Of a stretch of DNA of 64,000 nucleotides, positions 36,420 through 47,876 are shown piece after piece. The stretch's first letter is position 1, and each line of letters starts with the position of its first letter. Where the stretch lies: NCBI RefSeq assembly GCF_029784165.1, contig NC_073695.1, forward strand, positions 94,863,777 to 94,927,776, in the 5' to 3' direction. Under the pieces are notes generated by a model. The model worked only from the letters and a program-made list of their open reading frames with translations. It was not told where the DNA came from and did not search any database. This DNA comes from Wyeomyia smithii (Eukaryota > Arthropoda > Insecta > Diptera > Culicidae). The translations under genes and the position numbers were made by a program.

Positions 36420-36780
36420 AAGGTCGTGTGACAACAGCTCGAAACGGCGAGATAACAACCGGTGCAGGGGTCTCCGTCCCGTAAAACCTGGCAGGCCTTC
36501 CAGTACGTTCCGCGTCCATTGCCTGGTGGGAATCAGTCAGGAGAAGGATCAGATGGTGGGAATTGGTCTTAGGATCAGATTCCCTTTTCTGACTTACGCC
36601 GGTCGGGGGCGACATAGTTGCTCATGAGGCGCTATGGGCGTCCTACCCTAGCCATTGCCTCACTGCTTCGGCATAGCCCACCATGGGACCACATAGGCGA
36701 CTACTCCATTATGAACAAGGATAGCGGCTGGAAGGGTGACCCAATAAACAAAAATGAGTTTCAATAATAAACAAGTGACG
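36420..36780. other. Probable 5' leader of the R1-clade element
   Basis: GC-richer, non-coding sequence between the I fragment and the R1 ORF1. The position suggests an R1 5' UTR; I cannot confirm it from the sequence alone. Confidence 0.35.
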
Positions 36781-36781
36781 A

Positions 36782-37465
36782 GTGTGGAGGGACTACCAAA
36801 TCCCTTTGCGTGAGGTGACATCCAGCGGTCTCCGCAGAAAAAGGCGGAGACGGATGCAGCGAAACGCGGTGGGGGAAACGGTTGATGGTCCCTTGCTAAT
36901 CAAGGCCATCGAAAAGAGCAGGAACAAGCGGCCTAGGGAGGCAGTGTTTTCCGAACAGCTCGATGCTATCATCGAGTTCGCGGCGAATAGGAGCAATATG
37001 TTCAGGGATCTGAAGCAGGGCCTCCTCCTGCTTCGGGCTACCATCGACGAAGTTCGAAAGGAGCACACCAACAGGCCCAAAGGCCAGAATATCGACCGGA
37101 GCGGCGACTGCGGGAAATCCATGGGTTACCGTAGTAGGAAAAGGGCGCAAGGAGGGTAAAAAGCGCCATGACGGAGCGGTGACAAAACGTTCGCCAAATG
37201 TCAAAAAGGCGAGGAGCAGGGGGGACGCCCACATACTCAAGACTGACGGGTCAAAGTACGCAAAAGTCTTGAAGAAAATGAGGAGTGCTCTCCGCTGAAA
37301 CTCAGCTCAATGATTTAGGGGCGGATGTGCGGACCATCCGTCGATCTCGCACTGGCGAGATGATTCTTGAGCTCCGAAAGGATGCGAAGAACAAGGGCGC
37401 TTCCTACAAGGCGGTAGCCGAGCAGGTGCTTGGCAAAGAGGTGCAGATTCGGGCACTTACCTAGG
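36782..37465 (+). pseudogene. R1-clade ORF1 (gag-like), broken
   Basis: The first segment (36782-37159) is basic and ends in a Lys/Arg-rich stretch. A second segment near 37320-37465 in another frame reads VRTIRRSRTGEMILELRKD, an R1-type ORF1 motif, followed by the EVTLQLKNLDEITEK region at 37466. The CCHC knuckles that normally follow are missing. There are at least two frameshifts and a stop at 37461-37463. Confidence 0.65.
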
Positions 37466-37467
37466 AG

Positions 37468-39178
37468 GTGACTCTCCAGCTTAAAAACCTGGATGAAATC
37501 ACCGAGAAGTGCGACGCCTACCACATTCCTCCCGGAAACGGTAACTGGGTTGCGGATAAGTCCAGTATGGCGGCCGTATGGACGACTAGCAGGCTCCCGG
37601 GTCAGGAGGTTGTTTCCACCTCAAACGAAGGGTACGCGGTTGCCATGGTGAACGGAGTATTCTACTGCAGGGTCTATGCTCCGCCACGTTGGTCTACCGA
37701 AAGGTTCGCTCAGTTGGTCGACCAGCTATCCATGGAGCAAACGGGCCTAACGCCGTTAGTGGTGGCGGGTGATTTCAACGCTTGGGCTGTTGAGTGGGGA
37801 AGTCGCACTACGAACCAGAGGGGTCAGATTCTGTTGGAGGCTTTGGCAAAGCTCAACCTAGATCTGGCCAGCGTTGGGACCAAATGTACATTTAGCAGAA
37901 ATAGTGCGGAGTCGATCATCGATGTGACGTTCTCCAGCCCAGGACTGATCACGAACTGGAGGGTAGACGATGGCTACACCAATAGCGATCACCAGTCGGT
38001 TTGCTATAGTGTAGAAAACAATGCGAGGCGGCAAGTGACGGGTAGAACCAACGCTCTCACCGTCCGCGGCTGGAAGACATCGCATTTCGATGCCGAGGTA
38101 TTCGAAGAAGCAATGGAAAGAGAGTGCAATAGAGGCAGCTGGCTCCACCCAACTGCTGACCAACTAGTTGCCGTACTATCGCGGGCGTGCGACGCCACCA
38201 TGCCTAGGACCCACCAACCTAGGAATGGGAAGCTACCGGATTACAGTTCGGTTTCCGGAAGGGCAGGTCCACGCTGGATGCTATGCTCTCCGTCACCAAG
38301 ACGGCGAAGGTAGCACTCCAGCGCAAGAGAAGGGGCATACGCTATTGCGAAATCGTCACGCTTGACGTGAAGAATGCCTTCAATAGCGCCAGTTGGGACT
38401 CCATAGCGCTTGCGCTCAGGAGCTTCCATGCATCGGTGTCGCTGTACAAGATTCTGGAAAACTACTTCCAGAATCGAGTACTTGTTTACAACACGGAGGA
38501 GGGTCAGAAATGCGTCCCAATTACCGCAGGAGTTCCGCGAGGTTCTATCCTGGGACCGGTGTTGTGGAATGTCATGTATGACGGGGTGTTGAAATTCAAG
38601 TTCCCTGTAGGAGTTGTGATCGTCGGCTTTGCAGACGACATAACGCTAGAGGTCTACGGCGAGTCGATCGAGTTGACGGCCGCGCACTGTATACGCAAAG
38701 TCGAAGACTGGATGCACTAAAGCGTAAACTTCTAGCCAGCGTGGTTTTGTCCATACTTAGATATGGAGGCCCAGTGTGGTCCAAAGCGCTAGGTACTAAC
38801 AGTTATCGTGGTAAACTGGAAAGTACCTACAGGCTCATGTGCCTGAGGGTTGCGAGTGCGTTGAGTACAGTGTCATACAACGCAATCTGCGTCCTGTCCG
38901 GCATGATGCTTATCAGCATAGCCATTAGGAAGGACGTAGAATGCTTTGACCAACGTGACACAAGGGACATACGAGGTACCAGAAGATCACTATCGATGAT
39001 CAGATGGCAGCAGGAATGGTCCAACTCCACGAAAGGTAGATGAACGCACTGACTTATTCCGGTGGTATTCGGGTGGGTCGGCAGACGCCATGGAGAAGTT
39101 AAATTCCACCTGACACAGATTCTGTCAGGTTGCTTCAGGCAGTACTCAGTCAACCACAAATCGTATATCAATGTGTGA
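37468..39178 (+). pseudogene. R1-clade ORF2 with large internal deletions
   Basis: The tail of ORF1 runs directly into the middle of the endonuclease (YAVAMVNGVFYCRVYAPP), then VVAGDFNAWAVEWGS near 37763 and NSDHQSVCY near 37981: the catalytic N-terminal part is gone. After about 38210 the sequence jumps to RT (FGFRKGRSTLDAML, TLDVKNAFNSASW, GVPRGSILGPVLWN, GFADDITLEVYG near 38628). Another jump at 38718 leads to the thumb (SILRYGGPVWSKAL). Stops, frameshifts and deletions throughout. The clade call rests on the ORF1/EN/RT motif style. Confidence 0.8.
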
Positions 39179-39439
39179 AAATAATCGCAAATATATCCTA
39201 ACGAAGTCGGAATCGTATACCATGCTTATTATCATGCGCGAAAAATCAGTTTTAATTGTATATTATGGTGGGGTCTAACCGATTTACGATTGTAGGCTTA
39301 CAATTGTAAGATAGCGTGAAACAAATCACTTTCAATCGGAAATTATCTACTATATAAAAATGGAATTCCGTAACGCTTGATCTTATTGATATTATTCCCT
39401 CAGTCTCTGTGGTGTACAGTAATCATCATCATTTTGAAT

Positions 39440-40945
39440 CGTTCTAAATCAAAAATAATAAGCGGTGACATGTAGGTTTTTTAACATGAAAATGTTCGCT
39501 GATGTTCAGGAAAGACATTAGTTATAAAAAAATAGTTATCTAATTACTAAAACTTGAGATATTATTCACAAAACTACGTAAAACATGCAAAATTATGACT
39601 TTCTGTGCTAAATTTGCCTCTAAATCAAAATTCAAAGCGATGACATATGATTCTTTTTTCACTAAAATGTTTGTTAATGTTCAGGGAAGACATTCGATGA
39701 AAAATAATTAGTATCTGATCACTAAAACTTAAGATATTATTCACAAAACTACGTAAAACATGCAAAATTATGACTTTTTATACTTAATTCGTCTCCAAAT
39801 CAAAATTCAAAGCGATGACATGTGATTCTTTTTTACATTAAAATATTCGTTGATGTTTAAGAAAGATATTTGAGAAAAAATAATAGGTATCTAATCACTA
39901 AAACTTGAGATATTATTCACGAAACTACGTAAAACACGCAAAATTATGACTTTCTGTGCTATATTTGCCTCTAAATCAAAATTCAAAGCGTTGACATATA
40001 ATTTTTTATACTGAAATGTTTGTTAACGTTCAGAAAAGACATGTGAGGAAAAATAATTAGTATCTGATTACTAAAACTTGAGATTTTATTCACAAAACTA
40101 CGTAAAACAAGCAAAAATATGCTGAATTTGCCTCTAAATCTAAATTTCAAGCGATGACATGTGATTTTTTTTTACATTAAAATGTTTGTAAACGTTTAGA
40201 AAAGACATTTGAAGGAAAGTAACAAGTATCTGTTTACTAAAACTTGAGATTTTATTCACAAAACTACGTAAAACTTGCAAAATTATGACTTTTTATGCTG
40301 AATTTGCCTCTAAAACTAAATTTAAAGCCATGACATGTGATTCTTTTTTCATTAAAACGTTTTTTAATGTTCAGGAAAGACATTTGAGGAAAAATAAATA
40401 GTATATGATTACTAAAACTTGAGATATTATTCACAAAACTACGTGAAACATGCAACTTTATGACTTTTTATGCTGAATTTGCCTTTAAATCAAAATTTGA
40501 AGCGATGACATGTGATTTTTTTTTACATTAAAATGTTTGTTAACGTTCAGGATAGACAAAGTAACAAAGAAAAGTAACAAGTATCTGTTTACTAAAACTT
40601 GAGATTTTATTCACTTTTATTCACATTTTAAAACTTAAGATATTATTCACGAAACTACCGAAAACACGCAAAATTATGGCTTTCTGTGCTAAATTTGCCT
40701 CTAAATCAAAATTCAAAGCGTTGACATATGATTTTTTTTCACTAAAATGTTTGTTAACGTTCAGGAAAGACATTTGAGGAAAAATTAAATGTATATGATT
40801 ACTAAAACTTGAGATATTATTCACAAAACTGCGTGAAACATGCAAAATTATGACTTTTTATGCTGGATTTGCCTCTAAATCAAAATTCAAAGCGATGACA
40901 TGTGATTCTTTTTTCATTAAAATGTTTGTTTGTGTTAAAATATAA
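39440..40945 (+). repeat. Satellite-like tandem array, unit about 175 bp
   Basis: The marker AAAGCGATGACATGTGATT recurs near 39462, 39638, 39812, 39988, 40151, 40327, 40502, 40718 and 40892, so spacing is mostly 174-176 bp with one short (163) and one long (216) interval. Each unit also carries TTGAGATATTATTCAC and AAACATGCAAAATTATGAC. No coding capacity. Confidence 0.92.
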
Positions 40946-40978
40946 AATGTATGTTTGAAGATGATTTTCTGTCTCAGC

Positions 40979-41222
40979 ACAACAATATTGCAGCCTTCTA
41001 TTAGCGCTCTCGATCAACCAGATTAGTTGAGAAAATTCGTTATCGATATTGTTTTAGCACATGTTGCATGTTGTAGGATAAGAACAACGATACACCGTGC
41101 CCCAGAGCTGAGTCGAGAAAAATTGCTGTTCGAAAAGATTCTCGACCTGATCGGGGATCGAACCCGATAGCACAACCGTGTGGGAGCCAATCCACATCGC
41201 TAACCACAGAGCCACGGGGACC
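40979..41222 (-). mobile_element. tRNA-derived SINE, family 1, reverse
   Basis: On the minus strand: head GGTCCCCGTGGCTCTGTGG, B box GGTTCGATCC within TCGGG/CCCGA, and a tail matching the 19.7-kb copy. It sits at the edge of the satellite array. Confidence 0.85.
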
Positions 41223-41719
41223 ACATACAGCATACAGAATACAGGAAATCACCGAAATTTTTTTTTTAATTTATACGTTTTTATACGATTACGTGCGAAA
41301 CTTTGACTTTTTATGCGCAATTCGCCTCGGAATCAAAATTCAATGATTTGTTTTTTTTGCAATAAAATGTTCGTTGTTCTTTCATCTACAATTTTTTTCT
41401 GCAGAATAACCCATGTCTCGAGCATGAACATTTTACATTTATGATGTTTTCGTAGTTTTGTAAATAGTTACATTTTACGCCATTCGATTTACTTTTGTAC
41501 TTTTGAATTTGTATTTGATTTTTATTAGAGAGCTTTTAACCAGAAGGACATTCAGCTCTAAATCTTACTGTTTTACTTTTTTTGCGTTAATCCAAACTAG
41601 AACTCACATTTAGCTGCAGGAAAGGTTACGATTCATTTGTTTGAATATCGATTAAGAGGCAGCTTAAGCATTAAAAATCTTTTATTTTCTTCTTTTCTAC
41701 AAAGTTTTGTGGATTAAAA

Positions 41720-42100
41720 AATGGCGACTTCCGGTTTCAGGAAAATAACCTAAAGTGATATATGGCCAACAATTTCAATACTTTCGAAAGTGGACCTCCA
41801 TACGTCATTTTATAGCGATGACACAATTTTTTTTCATTAAAATGTTTGTTAACGTTCAGAAAAGACATTTGAAGAAAAATAACAAGTATCTGATTACTAA
41901 ATTTGATATATTATTCACAAAACTACATGAAACATGCAAATTTATGACTTCTAAAGTGATATTTGGCCAACAATTTCAATACTTTCGAAAGTGGAACTCC
42001 ATACGTCACTTTGAAATCCAAAATGGTGACTTCCAGTTTCTGTAAATCAGCTCAAAATCACAAAAAACAATCCAATATGGGTATTTCCGTTCTGCGCGTT
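41720..42100. repeat. Remnants of two satellite families
   Basis: 41806-41960 is one more unit of the 175-bp satellite. It is embedded between two reversed units of the GGAAGTCGCCA repeat also found at 53.8-54.4 kb (ATGGCGACTTCCGGTTTC, ATGGTGACTTCCAGTTTC). Confidence 0.65.
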
Positions 42101-42127
42101 CTCAGAATATCGAAGCAGGGTAACGAA

Positions 42128-42211
42128 CGTCTTCGTCAGTGGTTTTCTTCGGTAGTTTTACTGGCGCAATCTTATGCAAAAGAGGTCCGAAGAAAACCAC
42201 TGACGAAGACG
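42128..42211. repeat. Perfect 25-bp hairpin
   Basis: The 25 bases 42128-42152 are exactly complementary to 42187-42211, with a 34-nt loop. The arms begin CGTCTTCGTCAGTGG. I see no MITE-like target duplication. Confidence 0.8.
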
Positions 42212-42510
42212 TGATGATGATGGAAGTAAAAGATGTAAATTATATTTTTGAAGTGAGTTGAACTAATGCAGCAATGAAATATAAAAAAAAATCTATCTTT
42301 CAAACCTTTGATCCCGAGCATCGCCGGGAATGTTCAACTAGTCGTATATAAATACGTATATCAATAAATTACATACCATTATTCCTCAGTACGGATATCG
42401 CCTCCAAAATAGTACGCATATGCTGTTTTTGTGCATCATATGCGAGTTAGTATGATATATATGAGTGCGGATATTGGAATCGAAACATTATTATACGTAT
42501 GAAAATATTG

Positions 42511-42608
42511 ACTGGGTACCTATACAGGTTCGGGCATGCGAAATCCCCCATGTGCCCCGAGTGCCTGAATGCGTAAGAGACTGCTGAGCATGTCTTCTTC
42601 GTATGTCC
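42511..42608 (+). pseudogene. R1-clade ORF2 C-terminus, first half of a split copy
   Basis: The translation has the C-terminal zinc motif of R1-type ORF2 proteins: CPEC, then EH and C (CPEC...ETAEHVFFVC). TAA occupies one codon (42569-42571). The reading frame is cut at 42608 by the DNA element and resumes exactly at 47881, giving VCP then RFARARNDMM. 5'-truncated at about 42511. Confidence 0.8.
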
Positions 42609-43069
42609 CGTAAACTGGGGTGACTTTGATCACCGGGGTGATTTTGATCACTGTACCTCTTTTTTGAAAATGTGGTAAAAAAGCGCTCGTAGTGCTTGGG
42701 ATTTGTCGTAATCTTCACTAATTGTGTGGAAATATGTCTGCACTGCTACTATTCATGCATTTTCTGCTATTTGAGAGCGTTTTTCATGCTAAAATATTAA
42801 TTGAAAATAAAGTGTATTTTTGGCGATATTTGTTGCCAGAGCCGGATTTATGGGGGGGCCCAGGGGGCCCGGGCCCCGGGCCCCCACATTTTTGGGGCCC
42901 CCACAAATTGATAAAAAGATTTTTTCTCTTTAAAAAATGAGATTTAATCAAAAGTTCGATTTGCAGTAAGAAAATTTGATCAGACCATTTCAATCTGACA
43001 CTTTCTTTTAGTGTTATTTTTTCGCTAGCGCCAATATCACAACTACATCCATAAGAGCTCACCTTGGAT

Positions 43070-44045
43070 CAGGGTTGCCACATTTAGTTCTGTATTTTTG
43101 CTGTATCTGTATCCAGCAAACTAAAAATGTTGCATGAAAATCTTCTTCCTTAAAGAGTATATTGAAACAAATCACCATTTTTTGCTTTGGCCTAATTTTT
43201 TATTGGTTCCAAACTTATAATTAGGCGAGTTAATCAAATGTAGTAACTGATCACGATATTGCTTATTTATCTTTACGTGATGTTCATGCATGTTTTTGTT
43301 AATTTAATTCTAGTAGCTCCTGCTTGGTTGGCAACGTAGCTTATAGCTTTTAAAATTGAGCTCATAAGCTTAGGGACCATGAGATTTCTGGCTTTAGACT
43401 TGCTGCAATTATATATTGAAAATATGCGTTCTACAAAAGCCGAAGAATGTGGAATTATTGAAAAAATTCGCACAAATGATCTCAGTAACGGAAACATGAA
43501 TTTACCATTGGCATTGTGGCGTCCAACTACTCAGACCAAGTTAAGTCATCTGTTTCATCGAATCTTCCGGTCAAAAAGTTTGTTCTTAGCGAGTAAAACT
43601 CGTTATTCATGTCTTGTCGATCAGTTACTGTTACGAATTTTGGAAATCAAATCATTTAAATTTTCCAATTTCACGAATGTTTAGAATTGAATAAAGCTAC
43701 CGTTTTTACAACAGAATCGATAAAATCGAACAGCTTTGCAATTTGTTTCACAAATTTTAAATAGAAATCCCGTCAAATATTTCGAAACGTTATTTTCCGC
43801 CTTCGTCCAAGCCTCATCCCTCTTCTTCTGCAACGATACTAACATAAACAGCATCAGGTTTATTCACAAAAGTTTGAAAGTCGTTGAATTGAATTTAACC
43901 TTCCAAAAAATTGATTTCATTACGAATAGCAAAAGATTCTGTAAAATCTGTATTTTTGACAACATTCTGTAATACAGATTCTGTATTGCTTTTTTAGTTC
44001 AAAAATCTTTAAAATACAGAAAAATCTGTATATGTGGCATCCCTG
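43070..44045 (-). mobile_element. Inner hAT element, 8-bp TSD 7/8 matched
   Basis: The ends CAGGGTTGCCACAT and ATGTGGCATCCCTG are inverted with one mismatch. CCTTGGAT / CCTTGTAT flank them. The uninterrupted sequence CCTTGGATTCTCTTGG can be read (reverse strand) in the related copy near 29400, confirming insertion. It carries a transposase remnant on the minus strand. Confidence 0.9.
43273..43497 (-). pseudogene. hAT transposase C-terminal (hATC dimerisation) remnant
   Basis: The 74-residue frame holds the signature of the hAT C-terminal dimerisation domain: a hydrophobic LLRSFVRIFSI stretch, then SSAFVERIFSI, then KSKARNLM and a hydrophobic tail. The catalytic RNase H-like core and the BED finger are missing, so it cannot work. 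It lies inside the 43070-44045 element in the orientation expected for its own transposase. Confidence 0.8.
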
Positions 44046-44497
44046 CCTTGTATTCTCTTGGAATGACACACATTAACACACCATTTGAATCGAACCAGCG
44101 CGCATGGGAGATAAAGCAGAGAAAGAAAACCCACAATTTTTTTAATGCATTGCATTTGCTAACTTGTCCGTATCAGGAACACCAGATGTGCTTTGCAAAA
44201 TGCAGATTTTCTGAGTTCGTGTGCAGATTTCATTGACCTGCAGATGTGTGTAGTTTTTTCCTAGTTTCTGTAGATTATTGTCAGAGTCGTCTTATATTTG
44301 CGCAGTCTTTCTCAAATTGTGTGCAAATTTTTGCCTGTGGATCGCAATTTTTTCAAATTAGGTTTTTTTTCCAGGTGTCAAGAAAAAAAAATCGAAGATG
44401 AAACTAATTAAAAATAGGTTGCGTACGACTGTGGAGAATGAAAGGCAGTCTTAGCATTATTAAGTTTCGAGTACGAGTATACTGAAGGAGTTAAATG

Positions 44498-44850
44498 TTT
44501 TTTTTTTTTTATTCTCGTTTATTTTCCGTCGGTCTAGTTCCGCCACTGTTGTGGCCAATCACCGACGCCCAGGGAGGCGACTCCACACCCAGGACCCTAA
44601 CTCACGACCCGTTTATTAACGGACCGGCGCCAACGGCTTTACTTCCTCATGCGATGGAAGGCGTGATCCCAGAGATTTTTCGCCTCAGAAAATCTCCCGG
44701 TGTCGGCTAGGATTGAATCTAGACCAGTTGGGTTGGTTGTGAGTGGATCACGCCACCTCACAACCATCAACACCTATGTCGGCGGTGGGATTCGAACCCA
44801 GGCGTCGAGCGTGGTTGACGGAGACGTTACCAACCACACTAGGCCCCCGC
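44498..44850 (-). mobile_element. tRNA-derived SINE, family 3, with TSD and poly(A)
   Basis: On the minus strand: GCGGGGGCCTAGTGTGGTTGG (A-box region), GGTTCGAATCCCACC (B box), a body of about 280 bp and a poly(A) tail. AAGGAGTTRAATG flanks it (44485-44497, 44851-44863; 12 of 13 match). It is inserted in the outer hAT. Confidence 0.88.
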
Positions 44851-45114
44851 AAGGAGTTGAATGTTGATTATTTAATTAATAAGTTTTCTGCAAAACAACA
44901 CGAAAGAAAAAAAATTAACAAATTTTTGATAACTTTTCAATAGCAAATAAATATTTTTAACTCGTACGATAAAAAAAAGGTTTTGTTTTATTTCGGGGCC
45001 CCCACTATAACTGGGCCCCGGGCCCCCACAATCGTAAATCCGGCCCTGTTTGTTGCATACAAACAATCGGTTCAAGCAGATTCAAAACAACAAGTTGCAA
45101 TACGTAATGTTTTT

Positions 45115-47228
45115 GCCTTTCTCCTAGAAAGGTATAGCAATCACTGGAAAAACCAAAAGTATAAAAGTGGTCCCAATGGCCGAATGTCATATACCACTCG
45201 ACCCCTTTCGACGAACTGAGCATTTTCTGTATGTATGTATGTATGTGTGTATGTGTGTGTGTGTGTGTGTGTATGTATGTGCAACTTTTTTTTCTCACTC
45301 ACTTTTCTCAGAGATGGCTGGACCGATTTTCATAAAATTAATTGTAAATGAAAGGTCTAGTTGCGCCATAGGTTGCTATTGAATTTCATTGTAATCGGAT
45401 TTTTAGTTTAGAGGTTATGTATCAAAATTTAAAAATCACGAAACATCAATATCTCAGAAACCACACAACCGATTTTAATAAAATTGGTTTCAAATGATCG
45501 GGCTGTCTTCAGAACCCTTAACTTTTGAATTTCGTAATGATTGAACATATGGTTCAAAAGTTATGTAAATAAAAGTTATCCTGAGGTTGTTTAAACTCAC
45601 TCATTTTTCTCAGAGATGGCTGAACCGATTTTCACAAAATTAGTGTCAAATGAAAGGTCTAGTTGCCCCATAGGTTGCTATTGAATTTCATTGCAATCGG
45701 ATTGTGACTTTGTCCGTTGTTCATGAAAATGTGAAATCACATAATGAAAGTAAACATATTGACTTCCTCCTAACGATCACTGGCTAATTAAAAGGTAGAA
45801 AAGTGATCCAAATGGCCGAATGTCATATACTACTCGACTCAGTTAGACGAATCGAGCATTTTCTGCATATAAGCAAGTATAGGTGTATATGTTTGTGTGT
45901 GGGTGTGTACGTGTGTATGTGCACCTTCTTTCGCACTCACTATTCTCAGAGATGGTCTGACCGAACAGATTTCAATGAAATTAATTGAAAATGAAAGGTC
46001 TAGTTGCCCTATAAGACCCTATTGAATTTTAGTGTAATCTGATTTCTAGTTTAGAGGTTATGTATCAAAGTTTAAAAATCACGAAACATCAATATCTCAG
46101 AATCCACACATCTGATTTGATTAAAATTAGTTTCAAATGAACAGGCTACCTTAAAAACCCTTAACTTTTGAATTTTATGAAGCTTGAACATGTGGTTCAG
46201 AAGTTATGGAAAGAAACGTGTTCTAGAGACTATTTAATCTCACTCATGTTTCTCAGAGATGGCTGGCCCGATTTTTATAAAATTAGTGTCATATGAAAGG
46301 TCTTGTTGCCCCATAAGACCCTAATGAATTTTTCTACAAACGGATTATTACTTTGCCTGTTATGTTTAAAAATGTGAAATTCAGCTATTAAAAGAAACAT
46401 ATTCCAAAACAAATTACTTGGACTCACTCATATTTCTCAGAGATGGTTGACCCGATTTCCACAGAATTAGTATCAAATAAAAGGTCTACCTACCTCACAA
46501 CACCCTATTGAATTTTGCAGTAATCGGACTGTAACTTCGTCTGTAATGTATCGAAATGTGAAAATCACAAAACTTCATTATCTTAGAAACTACACAACCG
46601 ATTTGAACAATATTGATATCAGATGAACGGGCTAGTTAAGGGTTAACTGATGAATTATGATTGAACACGTGGTTTCAAAGTTTGGCTGCCCCATACGTTC
46701 CCTTTTCATTTGATTGTAATCAAACTTAAGCAAGCGGTATGTTTTAATTTGTAAAACAACGAAAGTCTATTATCTCAAGTATTACACGATTTATTTGAAC
46801 ATAACTAGTGTCATACAAATGAGTCATCTCTCAAACTTACAAATAACAAACTTCATAACAATTTGATATGCTGTTGAAAAGTTTTAGAAAGAGAAGAAAT
46901 TCAAAGACTATTCAACACTTTACCTGCTTCGATCAATATATATGGCCTCAACATGATTTAAATGTGGTATCGTACTATCTGAACGTTCCCGGCATCGCTC
47001 GTGATTAAATTGTTCGAAATTAGAGGCATTGCTTTTATTTCGCTATTTCTTAAGTACTAACATTACGTCAAATTTCATATTTTATACTTTAATTACAACA
47101 TCAATATTTTAGAACCCAAAGAGTGGATAAACATTTTTTGGATTTAAGCATTCATGTAAATCTATTTTTACAAATAATAAGTTTGAATGAGAAAGGCTGA
47201 GTCTGACCGCTAGGTGGATTAATTTAGG
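45115..47228 (+). repeat. Long non-coding repeat, copy B
   Basis: Canonical orientation: starts GCCTTTCTCCTAGAAAGG and ends TTAATTTAGG, with TTTTT immediately outside both ends. Inside, a unit of roughly 300 bp recurs with drift, marked by TCTCAGAGATGGCTG, ACCGATTTTCA, GAAAGGTCTAG and TTGCCCCATA (about 45309, 45610, 45949, 46254, 46437). GAGAAAGGC near the right end inversely matches the start. No coding capacity. Confidence 0.85.
45228..45284 (+). repeat. (GT)n / TATG microsatellite
   Basis: TATGTATG followed by GTGTGTGTGTGTGTGTG within copy B. The same position in the other copies also holds a GT or AC run, so it is part of the family. Confidence 0.9.
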
Positions 47229-47876
47229 TTTTTATTTTGTTCTCAGATTAGTTCTTAAGATGAACAAATATTATAACAATGCATTTCATTGTTATTTTGC
47301 AAGTTTTTCCTCGAAGGCAACGTTGAGTCCCAATAATCTCCACAGCGTATTACATATTACTTCTCAACAAAAACCCAAGACGTGAAGTAACATGCAAATT
47401 TGGACAATTGCATAAATCATATTCAACGTGGACTAGCTTTTGATGATTTTGAACCACCTTCCCTCTCAGTGGTTAACAAGGCATATATATTCTAAAAATT
47501 TTGTATGAATCTTGGACATTCGCCAACATAAACTGTTCACGTAGAATGTGAATGGCCCCCCAAATTGCTTCCCATATTTATTAACTCGCTCAAGTCGTTT
47601 TAGGCTATTTAATTTAGTGAAAGTAGCAAAATGTTACTCCAAATTCATCAAAATAATAAGGTGATCAAAGTCACCCCGGAATGATGATTGATGTAAAAAA
47701 TTTTAAAGCATATTTGAAAACAGCAAAATTGTTGCTAAGCTCTTGAAGTAGTGACTGAATCTTTCTCAATGCATGCCGGTACTTATTTTAAAAATATCAA
47801 ACAATAATGTTTTCAAAATATTTTGAAAATTTTTAAGAAACAATCGAAAAGGTGAGCAAAGTCACCCCAGTTTACG

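Larger units (their letters stand above)
42837..45048. mobile_element. hAT-superfamily element with perfect 8-bp TSD
   Basis: CAGAGCCGGATTTA at the left and TAAATCCGGCCCTG at the right are inverted, followed by G/C-runs. The octamer TTTGTTGC lies immediately outside both ends (42829-42836, 45049-45056). Both the CAGRG ends and the 8-bp duplication are diagnostic of hAT. Its own transposase is gone; it contains a second hAT and a SINE. Confidence 0.92.
42609..47876. mobile_element. TIR DNA element carrying nested insertions
   Basis: The ends CGTAAACTGGGGTGACTTTG and its inverse (CAAAGTCACCCCAGTTTACG) match with one or no change. GTCC is repeated at both junctions (42605-42608, 47877-47880). 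The motif GGTGA-TTTGATCACC also occurs subterminally on each side (42634, 47662). Excluding the nested insertions, the element itself is about 0.9 kb and has no ORF. A TC duplication with the ends one base longer is equally possible. Confidence 0.82.

Noticed and set aside
44495..44943. ORFs over the SINE at 44.5 kb
   Set aside because: Non-coding tRNA-derived SINE with poly(A) tail and TSD explains the sequence.
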